From contig NZ_FNDY01000004.1 of assembly GCF_900099895.1 (NCBI RefSeq), forward strand, positions 62,001 to 126,000: 64,000 bases of DNA, given 5' to 3'. Position 1 is the first letter of the stretch. Every line of letters starts with the position of its first letter. The notes under the pieces were generated by a model. The model had not been told where the DNA came from, ran no database searches, and worked only from the letters and a program-made list of their open reading frames with translations. The stretch comes from Paenibacillus naphthalenovorans. GTDB lineage: Bacteria; Bacillota; Bacilli; Paenibacillales; NBRC-103111. Of this stretch, positions 38,026 to 46,290 are shown piece after piece. Both the position numbers and the translations under genes were made by a program.

Positions 38026-38811
38026 TTATTTAATAATAACGGCATATACTTTGCCGGGGCCGTGAATTCCGATCGTCAGGTCGTTCTCGATATCCGCGCT
38101 TCGGCTCGGGCCGGTGATCAGATTGAGAGATGAAGCGTACTGCTCCGGCGACGATTTATCCCGGGTAATCCGCTCAAACGCTTCCCCCATCCGGTTCACC
38201 AGCTGGCCGGCGCGGAACACGGCAAACAAAATGTCCGTCAACAGGCTGACCGACCGGCCTCTCTGCGGAGAGCACTGAAGCACTAAGGTGCTTGTATTCG
38301 CTACGGCATAATCCGGCCATACGATCCCGAGCTGGCACCGCTCCGTACGCTTCAGCAGCTCGCTGCGCTTGGCCCAGTTAGATTCAGGCAGCTCCTCCAC
38401 GCCCGCCTCAGGCTGAAATTCCAGCTCGCCCGAATTGACGGGCTCCACCCACGGTATAACCTCGATGCCTGCTTCCTTGAGCGCCTCATCCAATCCGAGC
38501 GCCTTCAGCTCCTCGTGTTCCCAACGGGAGACGTGCGTTACACCGAGCTCGGCAGCGATCTCCTTCAGCCATGCGCCGATCCGCTGCTTGGCCTCAGAAG
38601 CTTCCACAATGAGCACCTTGCCTGTCAAAGCCGTCCAATTCTCGGTAAACAGCGAGATTTTCTCTTCCACTGTGCGATCCAAGTCTTTATACCATTGCGG
38701 CGCGCCCCGAAAAGGATGAGCCGGAGCTGTACGAGGTACAGAGCTGCGTCCAAGCCGCGAAGACAAACTGCCGATAAATGCATCTCTGCCTTGGATTGTA
38801 CCCTTAGTCAT
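38026..38811 (-). CDS. lutC: LutC, L-lactate utilization protein
   Basis: 261-residue LUD-domain protein (LutC/YkgG). Conserved LUD features: WVEPVNSGELEFQPEAGV region, LGIVWPDYAVANTSTLVLQ, RSVSLLTDILFAVFRAGQLV and the terminal TGPSRSADIENDLTIGIHGPG. Third subunit of the LutABC complex that oxidises L-lactate to pyruvate. Its start overlaps lutB by 8 bp. Confidence 0.94.
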   Translation of the reverse strand: MTKGTIQGRDAFIGSLSSRLGRSSVPRTAPAHPFRGAPQWYKDLDRTVEEKISLFTENWTALTGKVLIVEASEAKQRIGAWLKEIAAELGVTHVSRWEHEELKALGLDEALKEAGIEVIPWVEPVNSGELEFQPEAGVEELPESNWAKRSELLKRTERCQLGIVWPDYAVANTSTLVLQCSPQRGRSVSLLTDILFAVFRAGQLVNRMGEAFERITRDKSSPEQYASSLNLITGPSRSADIENDLTIGIHGPGKVYAVIIK

Positions 38812-40309
38812 AGCGCTGCTCCTCCCCGTTTCGATTTGTCAAAGCGCCTGCACGTCCGGCACTTTCCCGCTTTAGCTCCTGCTGCAGCTCCCGCCACCGC
38901 TCGCGGAACGACTGCTTCGGCTTCATTGGAAAATGGCGTGACTGCGTCCAGCCCGCTGCCGGTCCGGGCGCTTTTTTGATCACGCCTTTGCTCACAAACG
39001 GCTTCATCAGATAATAGGCGGACTTCGTCGCCATCCGATACAGCTTGACGCTGCCAAACGTTGTCTGGAACGTCTTGAAAGCCACGCGTTCGGCCAGCGG
39101 CGTCAACCCAAGCCGCACCTTACGCGCCCGAAGCTGCACAAGCATGTCATGCAGCGGTATCTTCACCGGACACGCTTCATAGCATGCCCCGCATAAGCTG
39201 GAGGCGTAGGCCAGCTGCCCCGCTTCCTTCATGTCCTGCTGCAGCAGCGGTGTCAGTACGGCTCCGATCGGGCCGCTGTATACGCTTCCGTAAGTGTGTC
39301 CGCCCACGTGACGGTACACAGGACAAACATTCAGACATGCCGCGCAGCGGATGCAGTGCAGCACCTCTTGAAAAACCGGGTCTCCGAGCTGTGCCGACCG
39401 CCCGTTATCCAGTATGATCACATGAAGCTCCTCCGGTCCGTCAAGCTCCCCTTCGCGGCGCGGTCCCGTAATCATGGAGGTATACGTGGTCAGCTTCTGC
39501 CCCGTCGCACTCCTGGCAAGCAGGTTCAGCACGACCTCAAGGTCATCGTAGGTGGGCACCAGCCGCTCCATTCCCATGATTACGACATGGCATTCGGGGA
39601 TCGTGCTCACCATCCGCCCGTTGCCTTCATTAGACACCAGCGTGATCGCACCCGATTCGGCTACGCCGAAATTGCAGCCAGTCATTCCGATATCCGCTTG
39701 GAGGAAATAGTCGCGGAGCCGCTGTTTGGCATACCGGGCGAGCACCTTGGTTTCCGGCAGGAACGATTCCCCCGCCTCTGCCGAGAACAGGTCGGCGATT
39801 TGCTGCTTGTTTTTGTGAATGGCCGGGATGATCAGATGGGAAGGCGTTTCTTTGGCCAGCTGCAAAATATATTCACCCAGGTCCGTCTCAATGGCTTCTA
39901 TGCCCCGTTCTTCGAGGTGACGATTCAGATGAATTTCCTCCGACACCATGGATTTGCCCTTGGCGACCAGCTTGGCGCGGCGTTTTTCGGCAATGCCCAT
40001 GAACGTTTGGACCGCCTCATCCCCGGTACGGCAGAAGTACACATGTCCGCCGGCCTTGGCAACATTGTCCGAGAATTGCGTCAGGTAGTAATCCAGGTTG
40101 TCCACAACGTGCTTTCGGATCTGCCGTCCGCGTTCCCGCCATTCCTCCCACTGGCCAAAATCATCCGTCGCCATTTTCTTGCCGGTCTTCAGCTTATCGG
40201 TTGTAAACGCTACCGCTTTGCGAAGAAAATCATCCGCCAGCGCTTCCTCCGTCCGCTGCTTCAGCCCTGTCCCGATCAGTTCCTTTTCATTTGCGACCTG
40301 CCGACTCAC
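38804..40309 (-). CDS. lutB: LutB, iron-sulfur L-lactate utilization protein
   Basis: 501 residues. N-terminal LUD domain (to ~300, GCNFGVAESGAITLVSNEGNGR), then two 4Fe-4S motifs (CIRCAACLNVCP and CGACYEACP) and a C-terminal region of LutB type. Catalytic/electron-transfer subunit of the LutABC lactate oxidase system, used in Bacillus for growth on L-lactate and for biofilms. Overlaps both lutA (23 bp) and lutC (8 bp), so the three are translationally coupled. Confidence 0.95.
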   Translation of the reverse strand: MSRQVANEKELIGTGLKQRTEEALADDFLRKAVAFTTDKLKTGKKMATDDFGQWEEWRERGRQIRKHVVDNLDYYLTQFSDNVAKAGGHVYFCRTGDEAVQTFMGIAEKRRAKLVAKGKSMVSEEIHLNRHLEERGIEAIETDLGEYILQLAKETPSHLIIPAIHKNKQQIADLFSAEAGESFLPETKVLARYAKQRLRDYFLQADIGMTGCNFGVAESGAITLVSNEGNGRMVSTIPECHVVIMGMERLVPTYDDLEVVLNLLARSATGQKLTTYTSMITGPRREGELDGPEELHVIILDNGRSAQLGDPVFQEVLHCIRCAACLNVCPVYRHVGGHTYGSVYSGPIGAVLTPLLQQDMKEAGQLAYASSLCGACYEACPVKIPLHDMLVQLRARKVRLGLTPLAERVAFKTFQTTFGSVKLYRMATKSAYYLMKPFVSKGVIKKAPGPAAGWTQSRHFPMKPKQSFRERWRELQQELKRESAGRAGALTNRNGEEQRYD

Positions 40310-41036
40310 CCCGCTTCACCCCTTCCTCCAGCAGCTGCGCCAAATGCATGACGCGTACCGGCTTATTTTCTTTATTTAAACGGCCGCCGATATTCATCAG
40401 ACAGCCCATATCCGTACCGACAAGCACGCTGGCGTTGGTCGAGCAGACGTTGGCCGCTTTCTCGCACACCATGGCCTCCGACATGTCCGCCATTTTAACC
40501 GCGAACGTGCCGCCGAAGCCGCAGCAGTCCTCTTTATACGGTAGATCGATCAGCTCCAGCCCTTTCACATGGGCCAGCAGCGTGCCGGGCTCCTCCCTGA
40601 CGCCAAGAAGACGCATGGCATGACAGGACGGATGATAAGTGACTTTTTCCGGAAACTCCGCAGCCAAATCCTTTATCCCCAGCACATTGACCATAAATTG
40701 GGAAAACTCGTACGTTTTTTCAATCAGCCGTTCCGCTTTTGCCTTCCATTCCGGTTCGTTCTCAAACAATGACGGATAGTAATGATGCACCATTCCCGTA
40801 CAGGAGCCCGACGGCGATACCACATAATCGCTGTGCTCGAATGCGCGAATCCAATTGCGCGCCACTTCACGGGCTTCATCTTGATAGCCGCTGTTGTATG
40901 CAGGCTGGCCGCAGCAGGTTTGCAGCTCCGGGAAATCCACCTCGCAGCCGTACCGGTGCAAAAGCCGGACGACGCTCTCGCCGACCTCCGGGTACAACTG
41001 ATCGGCCAGGCAGGTAATAAATAAGGAAACTCTCAT
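40287..41036 (-). CDS. lutA: LutA, cysteine-rich-domain subunit of lactate oxidation
   Basis: 249 residues with two CCG domains, the heterodisulfide reductase/GlcF-type Cys-rich motif: TCCGQPAYNSG in the first half and EDCCGFGGTFAVK in the second, plus SGSCTGMV and HPSCHAMRLLG. Such motifs bind an Fe-S cluster. First gene of lutABC. Two palindromes lie in its leader. L-lactate to pyruvate in the cytosol with LutB and LutC. Confidence 0.95.
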   Translation of the reverse strand: MRVSLFITCLADQLYPEVGESVVRLLHRYGCEVDFPELQTCCGQPAYNSGYQDEAREVARNWIRAFEHSDYVVSPSGSCTGMVHHYYPSLFENEPEWKAKAERLIEKTYEFSQFMVNVLGIKDLAAEFPEKVTYHPSCHAMRLLGVREEPGTLLAHVKGLELIDLPYKEDCCGFGGTFAVKMADMSEAMVCEKAANVCSTNASVLVGTDMGCLMNIGGRLNKENKPVRVMHLAQLLEEGVKRGESAGRK

Positions 41037-41057
41037 GGGAATCCATCCTTTTCATTA

Positions 41058-41091
41058 TGAGTTCACTCACTTATCAGGTTATCAGATAAGT
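41058..41091 (-). promoter_or_regulatory. Two palindromes in the lutA leader, operator candidates
   Basis: TGAGT-TC-ACTCA (41058-41069) and ACTTATC-(9 nt)-GATAAGT (41069-41091) adjoin each other 22-55 bases upstream of the lutA start. They are the obvious targets for the LutR-like GntR regulator encoded immediately upstream. Confidence 0.5.
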
Positions 41092-41159
41092 TACGTTTTG
41101 AAAAGGGGGTCGGGTCCATTTCGGGGCGTTCCTCCAATCTCGCTTCCATGCCGACGGCA

Positions 41160-41873
41160 CTACTTTTTCAGAAATTTCAGCAGGATCTGCTCGACGTGGG
41201 CCAGATGGCGCCCCATTTGTTCTTGTGCCGCCGCCGCATTTTGGCCGCGAATGGCTTCATATACCGCTTGATGCTCCTGCCAAAGCCGTATGGATACCTG
41301 GCGGTTGGCGTACATCTCCAGCCTGCGGGTCTCACGGATCGCCGTCTGCATCTGGGACGAGATCGAATCGATCAGCCGGACCATGATTGAATTATGTGTG
41401 GCCTCGGACAAGATCAAGTGAAATTCGATGTCCGACCGTTCTCCTTCTTCCTCATCGCCGAGGTATGCCTCCATCCGCTTCAGCACCGCCTCAAATTTAC
41501 GAAGATCCTCGTCCGTCCGCTTCTCGGCCGCCATACCTGCCCCGGCAATCTCCAGCGCCTTCCGCGCCTCGATCAGCTCCAGCACCGTCTCCTTGCTCAT
41601 CAGCAGCGAATCGAACTCCGGCAGCCCCACATCCCGCGATTCGATACTTCGCACATAGCTGCCCTCGCCCTGATAAATCTCTACCAGCCCCATGGCCTTC
41701 AGGGCGCTGAGCGCTTCCCTGACAGTTGAGCGGCCTACCTGAAAGCGTTCGGACAGCTCTTTCGTTGAAGGGAGCTTCTCTCCGGGCTTCAATCCGCCAG
41801 ACACAATCTGCTCCTTGATTTGCTCCGCTATGGCTTCATAGATTTTGTGCGTTCTGATCTTTTGGATTTCCAA
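41160..41873 (-). CDS. lutR: FadR-subfamily GntR regulator, LutR-like
   Basis: 237 residues from TTG 41873, chosen because GGGGGAG lies six bases upstream and the protein then begins EIQKIRTHKIYEAIAEQI, the usual start of LutR-type regulators. Winged HTH (PSTKELSERFQVGRSTVREALSALKAMGLVEI) followed by an FCD domain with His/Asp metal-binding residues (FHLILSEATHNSIM, WQEHQAVYEAI). Located 123 bases upstream of lutA on the same strand; in B. subtilis LutR represses lutABC and lactate relieves it. Confidence 0.85.
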   Translation of the reverse strand: MEIQKIRTHKIYEAIAEQIKEQIVSGGLKPGEKLPSTKELSERFQVGRSTVREALSALKAMGLVEIYQGEGSYVRSIESRDVGLPEFDSLLMSKETVLELIEARKALEIAGAGMAAEKRTDEDLRKFEAVLKRMEAYLGDEEEGERSDIEFHLILSEATHNSIMVRLIDSISSQMQTAIRETRRLEMYANRQVSIRLWQEHQAVYEAIRGQNAAAAQEQMGRHLAHVEQILLKFLKK

Positions 41874-42072
41874 CCATGACTCCCCCTGTCTGTCGTTGCC
41901 TCCGATATTCATTATACCCGGATTCTCAAGGAGCACAACCAGACGGGATCGCGTCCCCGGGCCTTCCCATACCCAAACCGTCCATTCAACGCCGCCCGGC
42001 ACCTTCCAAGCCCCCGGATTATCTATGTGCTAAAAATAAACCGCCGAACAACGCCCGGCGGCTTTCCTTTGG

Positions 42073-42375
42073 TTAAAACATCCGTGCAACCGCATCTTTT
42101 CCGATCATCCCCGGCACGATGCCGAGCTCCACCGCACCATAGGTTACAGATTCCAAGGGGGCTTCCAGCAGCTCCTCAATCGTCCTGACCCCCGTTGCCC
42201 GACCGGCGATAATCCCTCTTTCTTTCAGCCGCTCGTTCAATAGTCCGACGTCTAAGGCCCCGCACATGATATAGCCTCTATCCGTAGTCACGGCGAGCAG
42301 CGTTGTTTTGGGCAGCTTCACTTCGACCGCGAGAGCGATGCGTCCTCCCATATCAATCGGTTCCAATCGCATCAT
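42073..42375 (-). CDS. yunC: YunC-like DUF1805 protein
   Basis: About 100 residues from ATG 42375 (GAGGAG eight bases upstream; a second ATG follows at once). Sequence closely fits the DUF1805/YunC family: LPKTTLLAVTTDRGYIMCGALDVGLLNERLKERGIIAGRA and EELLEAPLESVTYGA. Small cytosolic protein of unknown function. In Bacillus it neighbours yunD, here it is divergent from an uncharacterised gene. Confidence 0.88.
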   Translation of the reverse strand: MMRLEPIDMGGRIALAVEVKLPKTTLLAVTTDRGYIMCGALDVGLLNERLKERGIIAGRATGVRTIEELLEAPLESVTYGAVELGIVPGMIGKDAVARMF

Positions 42376-42531
42376 GATAAGCACTCCTCTTAATGACCTT
42401 GTGCTGTCAGTATATGTATGCTCTGCCCCATGCGTGCCATTGACGTTATGCATCTATAAGGTCCCTGCTGCTTTTCATGATAAAATAGTGGTATAGTATA
42501 ATATACCTATTTCAATTAAGAGGAGACGCCT

Positions 42532-43032
42532 ATGGAGAAAGTCAATCCGCGCAAGCGCAAATTTTTGTTCAACGTAGACATCATGATAGAGGATGAAACC
42601 AACGGGCGTGCCTTGGAAACACTGCTGCACTTGTTGAATACCAACGATGTCGAGGATTATCAAATCAAGCAAGGGGTGGAATTAGGTAAAAAAATCAAAA
42701 AGGCTCTGAATGAAACGGTGATCAAAAAAAGTACCGTGCGGGCAGAGTCGACGACATCTTCGCCCGAAGACAAGAGAGACGGCAAGGCCAATGAGCCTTC
42801 CCTTCAGGAGAACGATCCTCACAAGCTGATCTGGGAAAAAATGATGACGTTCCAGCAGAACAATACCCTGCTCCGGCTGTCCGTCGTCAAGGGCAAGGGC
42901 ATCAAGCTCAGCATGCCCTGTCGGATCATCAGCGTAGACTCGGCAAGCGGGAACGTGACGGTCTATCATGTAGACGAGAAAAAAGTCTATCTGTTTAAAA
43001 TCAACGAAATCGACGATTATGAAATTCACTAA
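42532..43032 (+). CDS. Uncharacterised 166-residue protein
   Basis: Not recognised. ATG with AGAGGAG upstream and a promoter-like TATAGTATAAT about 30 bases before that. The N-terminal half is helical and charged (RKRKFLFNVDIMIEDETNGRALETLLHLLN), a low-complexity linker (ESTTSSPEDKRDGKANE) follows, and the C-terminal ~60 residues look like a small beta domain (LRLSVVKGKGIKLSMPCRIISVDSASGNVTVYHVDEKKVYLF). No signal peptide or membrane span. The composition is that of a real gene; perhaps genus-specific. Confidence 0.75.
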   Translation: MEKVNPRKRKFLFNVDIMIEDETNGRALETLLHLLNTNDVEDYQIKQGVELGKKIKKALNETVIKKSTVRAESTTSSPEDKRDGKANEPSLQENDPHKLIWEKMMTFQQNNTLLRLSVVKGKGIKLSMPCRIISVDSASGNVTVYHVDEKKVYLFKINEIDDYEIH

Positions 43033-43180
43033 TGGGTAAGTACGAAGAATAGCCTTGAACTTCATTGCACAGATGACTCCGCAGGAATTCAAGCTCTTCT
43101 TCCGTTTCACCCCTTTCGGCGCTCACACGCAGACTCCGATGTGCTGTCATCGGCATCATGGACGGCTGCAATGTTCGCAT
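43001..43180 (-). CDS. Possible 59-residue small protein
   Basis: An open frame from ATG 43180 to TGA 43001, overlapping the 3' end of the opposite gene by 32 bases. The protein is charged (SAERGETEEELEFLRSHLCNEV) with a polar tail. Only a weak AAGGCGG precedes the start. I list it because the acidic helix-like middle looks protein-like, but it may be chance. Confidence 0.25.
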   Translation of the reverse strand: MRTLQPSMMPMTAHRSLRVSAERGETEEELEFLRSHLCNEVQGYSSYLPISEFHNRRFR

Positions 43181-43269
43181 CGCCGCCTTGGGTGACGCCC
43201 TTCCCCGACGAAGGAGATGCCGATCCGCAACTTATCGGTCGGCAGCCATTACGGCTGCTCCGAAAGCAT

Positions 43270-43294
43270 AAAAAAACGCCCGGTGCACCGGACG
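43270..43294 (-). terminator. Terminator of the DUF423 gene
   Basis: On the minus strand CGTCCGG-TGCA-CCGGGCG (43294-43277) forms a 7-bp stem with one G-U pair, followed by seven Ts. Fifteen bases past the stop. Confidence 0.85.
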
Positions 43295-43308
43295 ATCTCT
43301 GTGTTGAA

Positions 43309-43692
43309 TTATGATTCGGACGGGCTTTTCCAAGCCGCAAGCGCCAGAAACAGCCACCCCAACAAAAAGGCAATGCCCCCGATCGGAGTAATCGCTCCGA
43401 GTGCCGTAATGCCCGTTATACTCAAAACATAAAGACTTCCCGAGAACAAGATGATGCCGATCAGCATAAACCACCCTGCACGGCGCAGATGTCCGCCGGC
43501 CGGAAGAATCGATGCGCACAGTCCTATGGCGATCAGCCCCAGCGAATGCATCATTTGGTACTGCACGCCGGTCTGGTAGTTTGCCAGCATGTTCGGCGTC
43601 AACACCTCTTTCAATCCATGCGCACCGAACGCGCCGAACGCGACGGACAAAAGCGCGCAGATGCTGCCGATGGCGACAAACGTTCTGTTCAT
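43309..43692 (-). CDS. DUF423 family membrane protein (YwdK-like)
   Basis: 127 residues with four hydrophobic segments. The N-terminal RTFVAIGSICALLSVAFGAFGAHGLK and the SGSLYVLSITG, GAITPIGGIAFLLGW motifs are diagnostic for DUF423. The family is widespread, small and of unknown function. Transcribed alone, downstream of the 100-residue gene on the same strand (33-bp gap). Confidence 0.9.
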   Translation of the reverse strand: MNRTFVAIGSICALLSVAFGAFGAHGLKEVLTPNMLANYQTGVQYQMMHSLGLIAIGLCASILPAGGHLRRAGWFMLIGIILFSGSLYVLSITGITALGAITPIGGIAFLLGWLFLALAAWKSPSES

Positions 43693-43725
43693 TCTCTGCT
43701 CACCCCCCCATCTCTTCGGACCCGC

Positions 43726-44028
43726 TTAAACCATCTGTCCGACATCATGCTGACCGATGATCAAAGTGACCGGTTCAAGAAAGACACGGGTAGACGTCGG
43801 TTGAGCGATCAAATCGAATTCGACATCAATCACCCTGAAGCGCTCCCGTCTGCCTTCTCTTTTATCATGTACCACTTCAAATTCTTTAAGTCCCAACGGA
43901 TATGAAACCACGGTAGACCCTACGGACAGCATCGCCGCTTCATATTCTCCATGGTTGAACAAGACCTCAGACATGATCTCGTCATTCATATCTACAATTT
44001 TGACCATTTGGCAGATCATATACTTCAT
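43726..44028 (-). CDS. Uncharacterised 100-residue protein
   Basis: Not recognised. ATG with AAGGAGGAAGG immediately upstream. Soluble, mixed alpha/beta composition (CQMVKIVDMNDEIMSEVLFNHG, LGLKEFEVVHDKREGRRERF, TSTRVFLEPVTLIIG). No cofactor motif. May be cotranscribed with the DUF423 gene that follows. Confidence 0.65.
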   Translation of the reverse strand: MKYMICQMVKIVDMNDEIMSEVLFNHGEYEAAMLSVGSTVVSYPLGLKEFEVVHDKREGRRERFRVIDVEFDLIAQPTSTRVFLEPVTLIIGQHDVGQMV

Positions 44029-44258
44029 TGCCTTCCTCCTTCGGTTAAAGGGTACCGCCGTACGGCCGGCTTATGAATCCGTACCCCGAATACCTTTAGT
44101 GATTCAACACGGCATCCCTGCATTCCTCTTTTTTTCAACAGGATTTGACATCATCATTTCGAGCTCAGCAAAAAAACGATCTCCGGCTTTCCGCTCGGGT
44201 GGCAAAACGAAGCATTCCGTCATAATATGCAACATCCAAGCCTTAGGAGATGAAAACG

Positions 44259-44465
44259 GTGAGCAAAAACAAAAATTTCAAAAAGAAAACCCCCCCATCC
44301 TCCATTGATAAAAACCGGTTCAATATGAAGGTTGTCACCTCAGATGTCTGCGCACGCTGTCTCAAATGCGAAAGAGGACGGCGCTACCTGCAAAAAATGT
44401 CGCTGCCCGGTGCTGTGGGTAAAGGCGTACCCTGTATACTGACCAAAGGCAAAGCTTACGGCTGA
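44259..44465 (+). CDS. Small basic protein with a CxxC cluster
   Basis: 68 residues from GTG 44259; TAGGAG is well spaced for it and overlaps the alternative ATG 44250. Very basic start (SKNKNFKKKTPPSS) followed by a Cys cluster DVCARCLKCERG and a later Cys (GVPCILTKGKAYG). The spacing suggests a small zinc-binding or RNA/DNA-binding protein. Family not recognised. Followed by 170 bases and the mqnB gene. Confidence 0.6.
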   Translation: MSKNKNFKKKTPPSSIDKNRFNMKVVTSDVCARCLKCERGRRYLQKMSLPGAVGKGVPCILTKGKAYG

Positions 44466-44633
44466 CTCTCCGTTAACCGGTGGGCAAGTATCCGGCATTT
44501 CAGAAGGTCATGGCTTGGCAGCATTTGTTCAAGTCCGGCTGAAGTACTATAATAATAATGTTTGATACACGACCGGGAGTAAACTCCTTTACGCATTACG
44601 CTTTTTTGAAAGACGAAAAAGGGGATTATACCA

Positions 44634-45344
44634 ATGGAAATCTATCACATCGAGGATGCGTCGCTTTTCCCTAACTCCGGGCCGGAGGAACGGAGAAAAC
44701 GGATTCTTGTGATAACGGCCGTCGACGCCGAGAAGGATGCGATATGCCGGGGGCTGAAGGGGGACGGCCGATTTGACGTCCTGGCAGCAGGCGTTGGTCC
44801 GATAGCCGCCGCAGTCGGCACTGCGGCGGTCCTGGCGTCGGCCAAGTCCGATTATGACCTGGTGATTAGCGCCGGAATCGGCGGCGGGTTCCCGGGACGG
44901 GCTCCCATCGGCTCCCTGGTTGTCGCCGAGGAGATGGTCGCCGCCGATCTGGGAGCCGAGACCCCCGAGGGCTTCGTCAGTCTGGACAAGCTGGGGTTCG
45001 GTACAGCCCGCGTACACGCCCACGGCAGCCTGGTTGAACGGGTGACGGAGGCACTCCGGAATGCCGGGCTGCCGGTACATACGGGTCCGGTCCTGACGGT
45101 GTCGACGGTAACGGGTACGGCCGCTACCGCTGCAGCACTGTCCGCCCGGATCCCGGGTGCCGCTGCAGAAGGAATGGAAGGTTATGGCGTGGCTGCGGCC
45201 GCCGTCAAATTTGGCATACCCGTTTTGGAAATCCGCGCGATTTCCAACCCGGTTGGCCCAAGGGACCGTGACGCGTGGCGAATCGGGGACGCCCTGAATG
45301 CGTTAGAAGCAGCAAGTACAATCCTGAGGGAGGCTCAACTATGA
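44634..45344 (+). CDS. mqnB: Futalosine hydrolase MqnB
   Basis: 236-residue nucleoside-phosphorylase-like hydrolase that removes the base from futalosine (or 6-amino-6-deoxyfutalosine) in the alternative menaquinone pathway. Motifs: ILVITAVDAEKDAI, AAGVGPIAAAVGTA, ISAGIGGGFPG, and EGMEGYGVAAAAVKFGIPVLEIRAISN, with the substrate-binding Glu/Met of the PNP-like fold. Coupled to mqnD by a 4-bp overlap. Supports that the organism makes menaquinone via futalosine. Confidence 0.92.
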   Translation: MEIYHIEDASLFPNSGPEERRKRILVITAVDAEKDAICRGLKGDGRFDVLAAGVGPIAAAVGTAAVLASAKSDYDLVISAGIGGGFPGRAPIGSLVVAEEMVAADLGAETPEGFVSLDKLGFGTARVHAHGSLVERVTEALRNAGLPVHTGPVLTVSTVTGTAATAAALSARIPGAAAEGMEGYGVAAAAVKFGIPVLEIRAISNPVGPRDRDAWRIGDALNALEAASTILREAQL

Positions 45345-46183
45345 AAATCGCCTTTTCACCTTGTCCCAACGATACTTTTGTTTTTCATGCCTGGGCGCAT
45401 GGGCTGCTGCCCGGTGCGCCGAAGCTGGACGTGCAGTATGCAGACATCGATATCACCAATAACCTGGCGGCCAATGGCAGCGGGCCGGAAGTGCTTAAAA
45501 TCTCCTATGCGGCTCTACCTTGGGCGATGTCCGAATATGCCCTCTTACCGTGCGGCGGCGCGCTCGGCAGAGGCTGCGGGCCGCTGGTGCTGACGAAGGA
45601 CGGCACGAATGACCCTTCGATATTGTCCGGCCGGCGGATTGCGGTGCCAAGCGAACGCTCGACCGCCTATCTGCTGTTTCGGCTGTGGGCGGCCCAGCAA
45701 GTACCTGGAGGCGTGGGCGAGATTGTGGTGATGCCATTTCACGAAATCATGCCAGCGGTACGAGACGGCTCGATCGACGCCGGATTGGTTATCCACGAAG
45801 CGCGCTTCACCTACCCGTCGTACGGGCTTTCTCTTCTGGTCGACCTGGGAAACTGGTGGGAGGGTGATACCGGCTTTCCCATTCCGCTGGGTGCGATCAT
45901 AGCCCATCGTTCTCTGGACCTTGATGCCATTGCCCGGTGGACCCGTGCGTCTGTCGAATATGCCTGGGCACATCCGGAAGCGTCACGGGATTACATCCTG
46001 AGTCACGCTCAGGAAATGGATCCCAAAGTCGCGCAAGCTCACATCGATTTATACGTTAACGAATTCACCGCGGACTTAGGCGAAGACGGATACGCCGCGG
46101 TTACGACTTTGCTCCGCAGGGCGTTTGAAGAAGGACTGATACCGGCGGTTGATTTTGCCGCTTTAAGAAACAAAAATCATTGA
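45341..46183 (+). CDS. mqnD: 1,4-dihydroxy-6-naphthoate synthase MqnD
   Basis: 280 residues from ATG 45341 (GGGAGG upstream, overlapping the mqnB stop). Periplasmic-binding-like fold of the MqnA/MqnD family: FSPCPNDTFVFHAWAHG at the start, LKISYAALPWAM, VPSERSTAYLLFRLW, DAGLVIHEARFTY, and PIPLGAIIAHR. Converts cyclic dehypoxanthine futalosine to 1,4-dihydroxy-6-naphthoate. mqnA, mqnC and mqnE are not in the window. Strong terminator follows. Confidence 0.94.
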   Translation: MKIAFSPCPNDTFVFHAWAHGLLPGAPKLDVQYADIDITNNLAANGSGPEVLKISYAALPWAMSEYALLPCGGALGRGCGPLVLTKDGTNDPSILSGRRIAVPSERSTAYLLFRLWAAQQVPGGVGEIVVMPFHEIMPAVRDGSIDAGLVIHEARFTYPSYGLSLLVDLGNWWEGDTGFPIPLGAIIAHRSLDLDAIARWTRASVEYAWAHPEASRDYILSHAQEMDPKVAQAHIDLYVNEFTADLGEDGYAAVTTLLRRAFEEGLIPAVDFAALRNKNH

Positions 46184-46190
46184 AACGTAA

Positions 46191-46234
46191 AAACCCTCCG
46201 GAACCATGCGATCTATGGTACGGAGGGTTTCTTT
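46191..46234 (+). terminator. Terminator of mqnBD
   Basis: AAACCCTCCG (46191-46200) pairs with CGGAGGGTTT (46221-46230), with ACCAT/ATGGT inside, followed by CTTTT. The A run upstream could make it bidirectional, serving the PrpD-family gene as well. Confidence 0.9.
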
Positions 46235-46290
46235 TGGTTGGGTTATAAGGGTTCTGTCCCCTTGAAGAAGGGGATTAAAAGATCAAGTAT

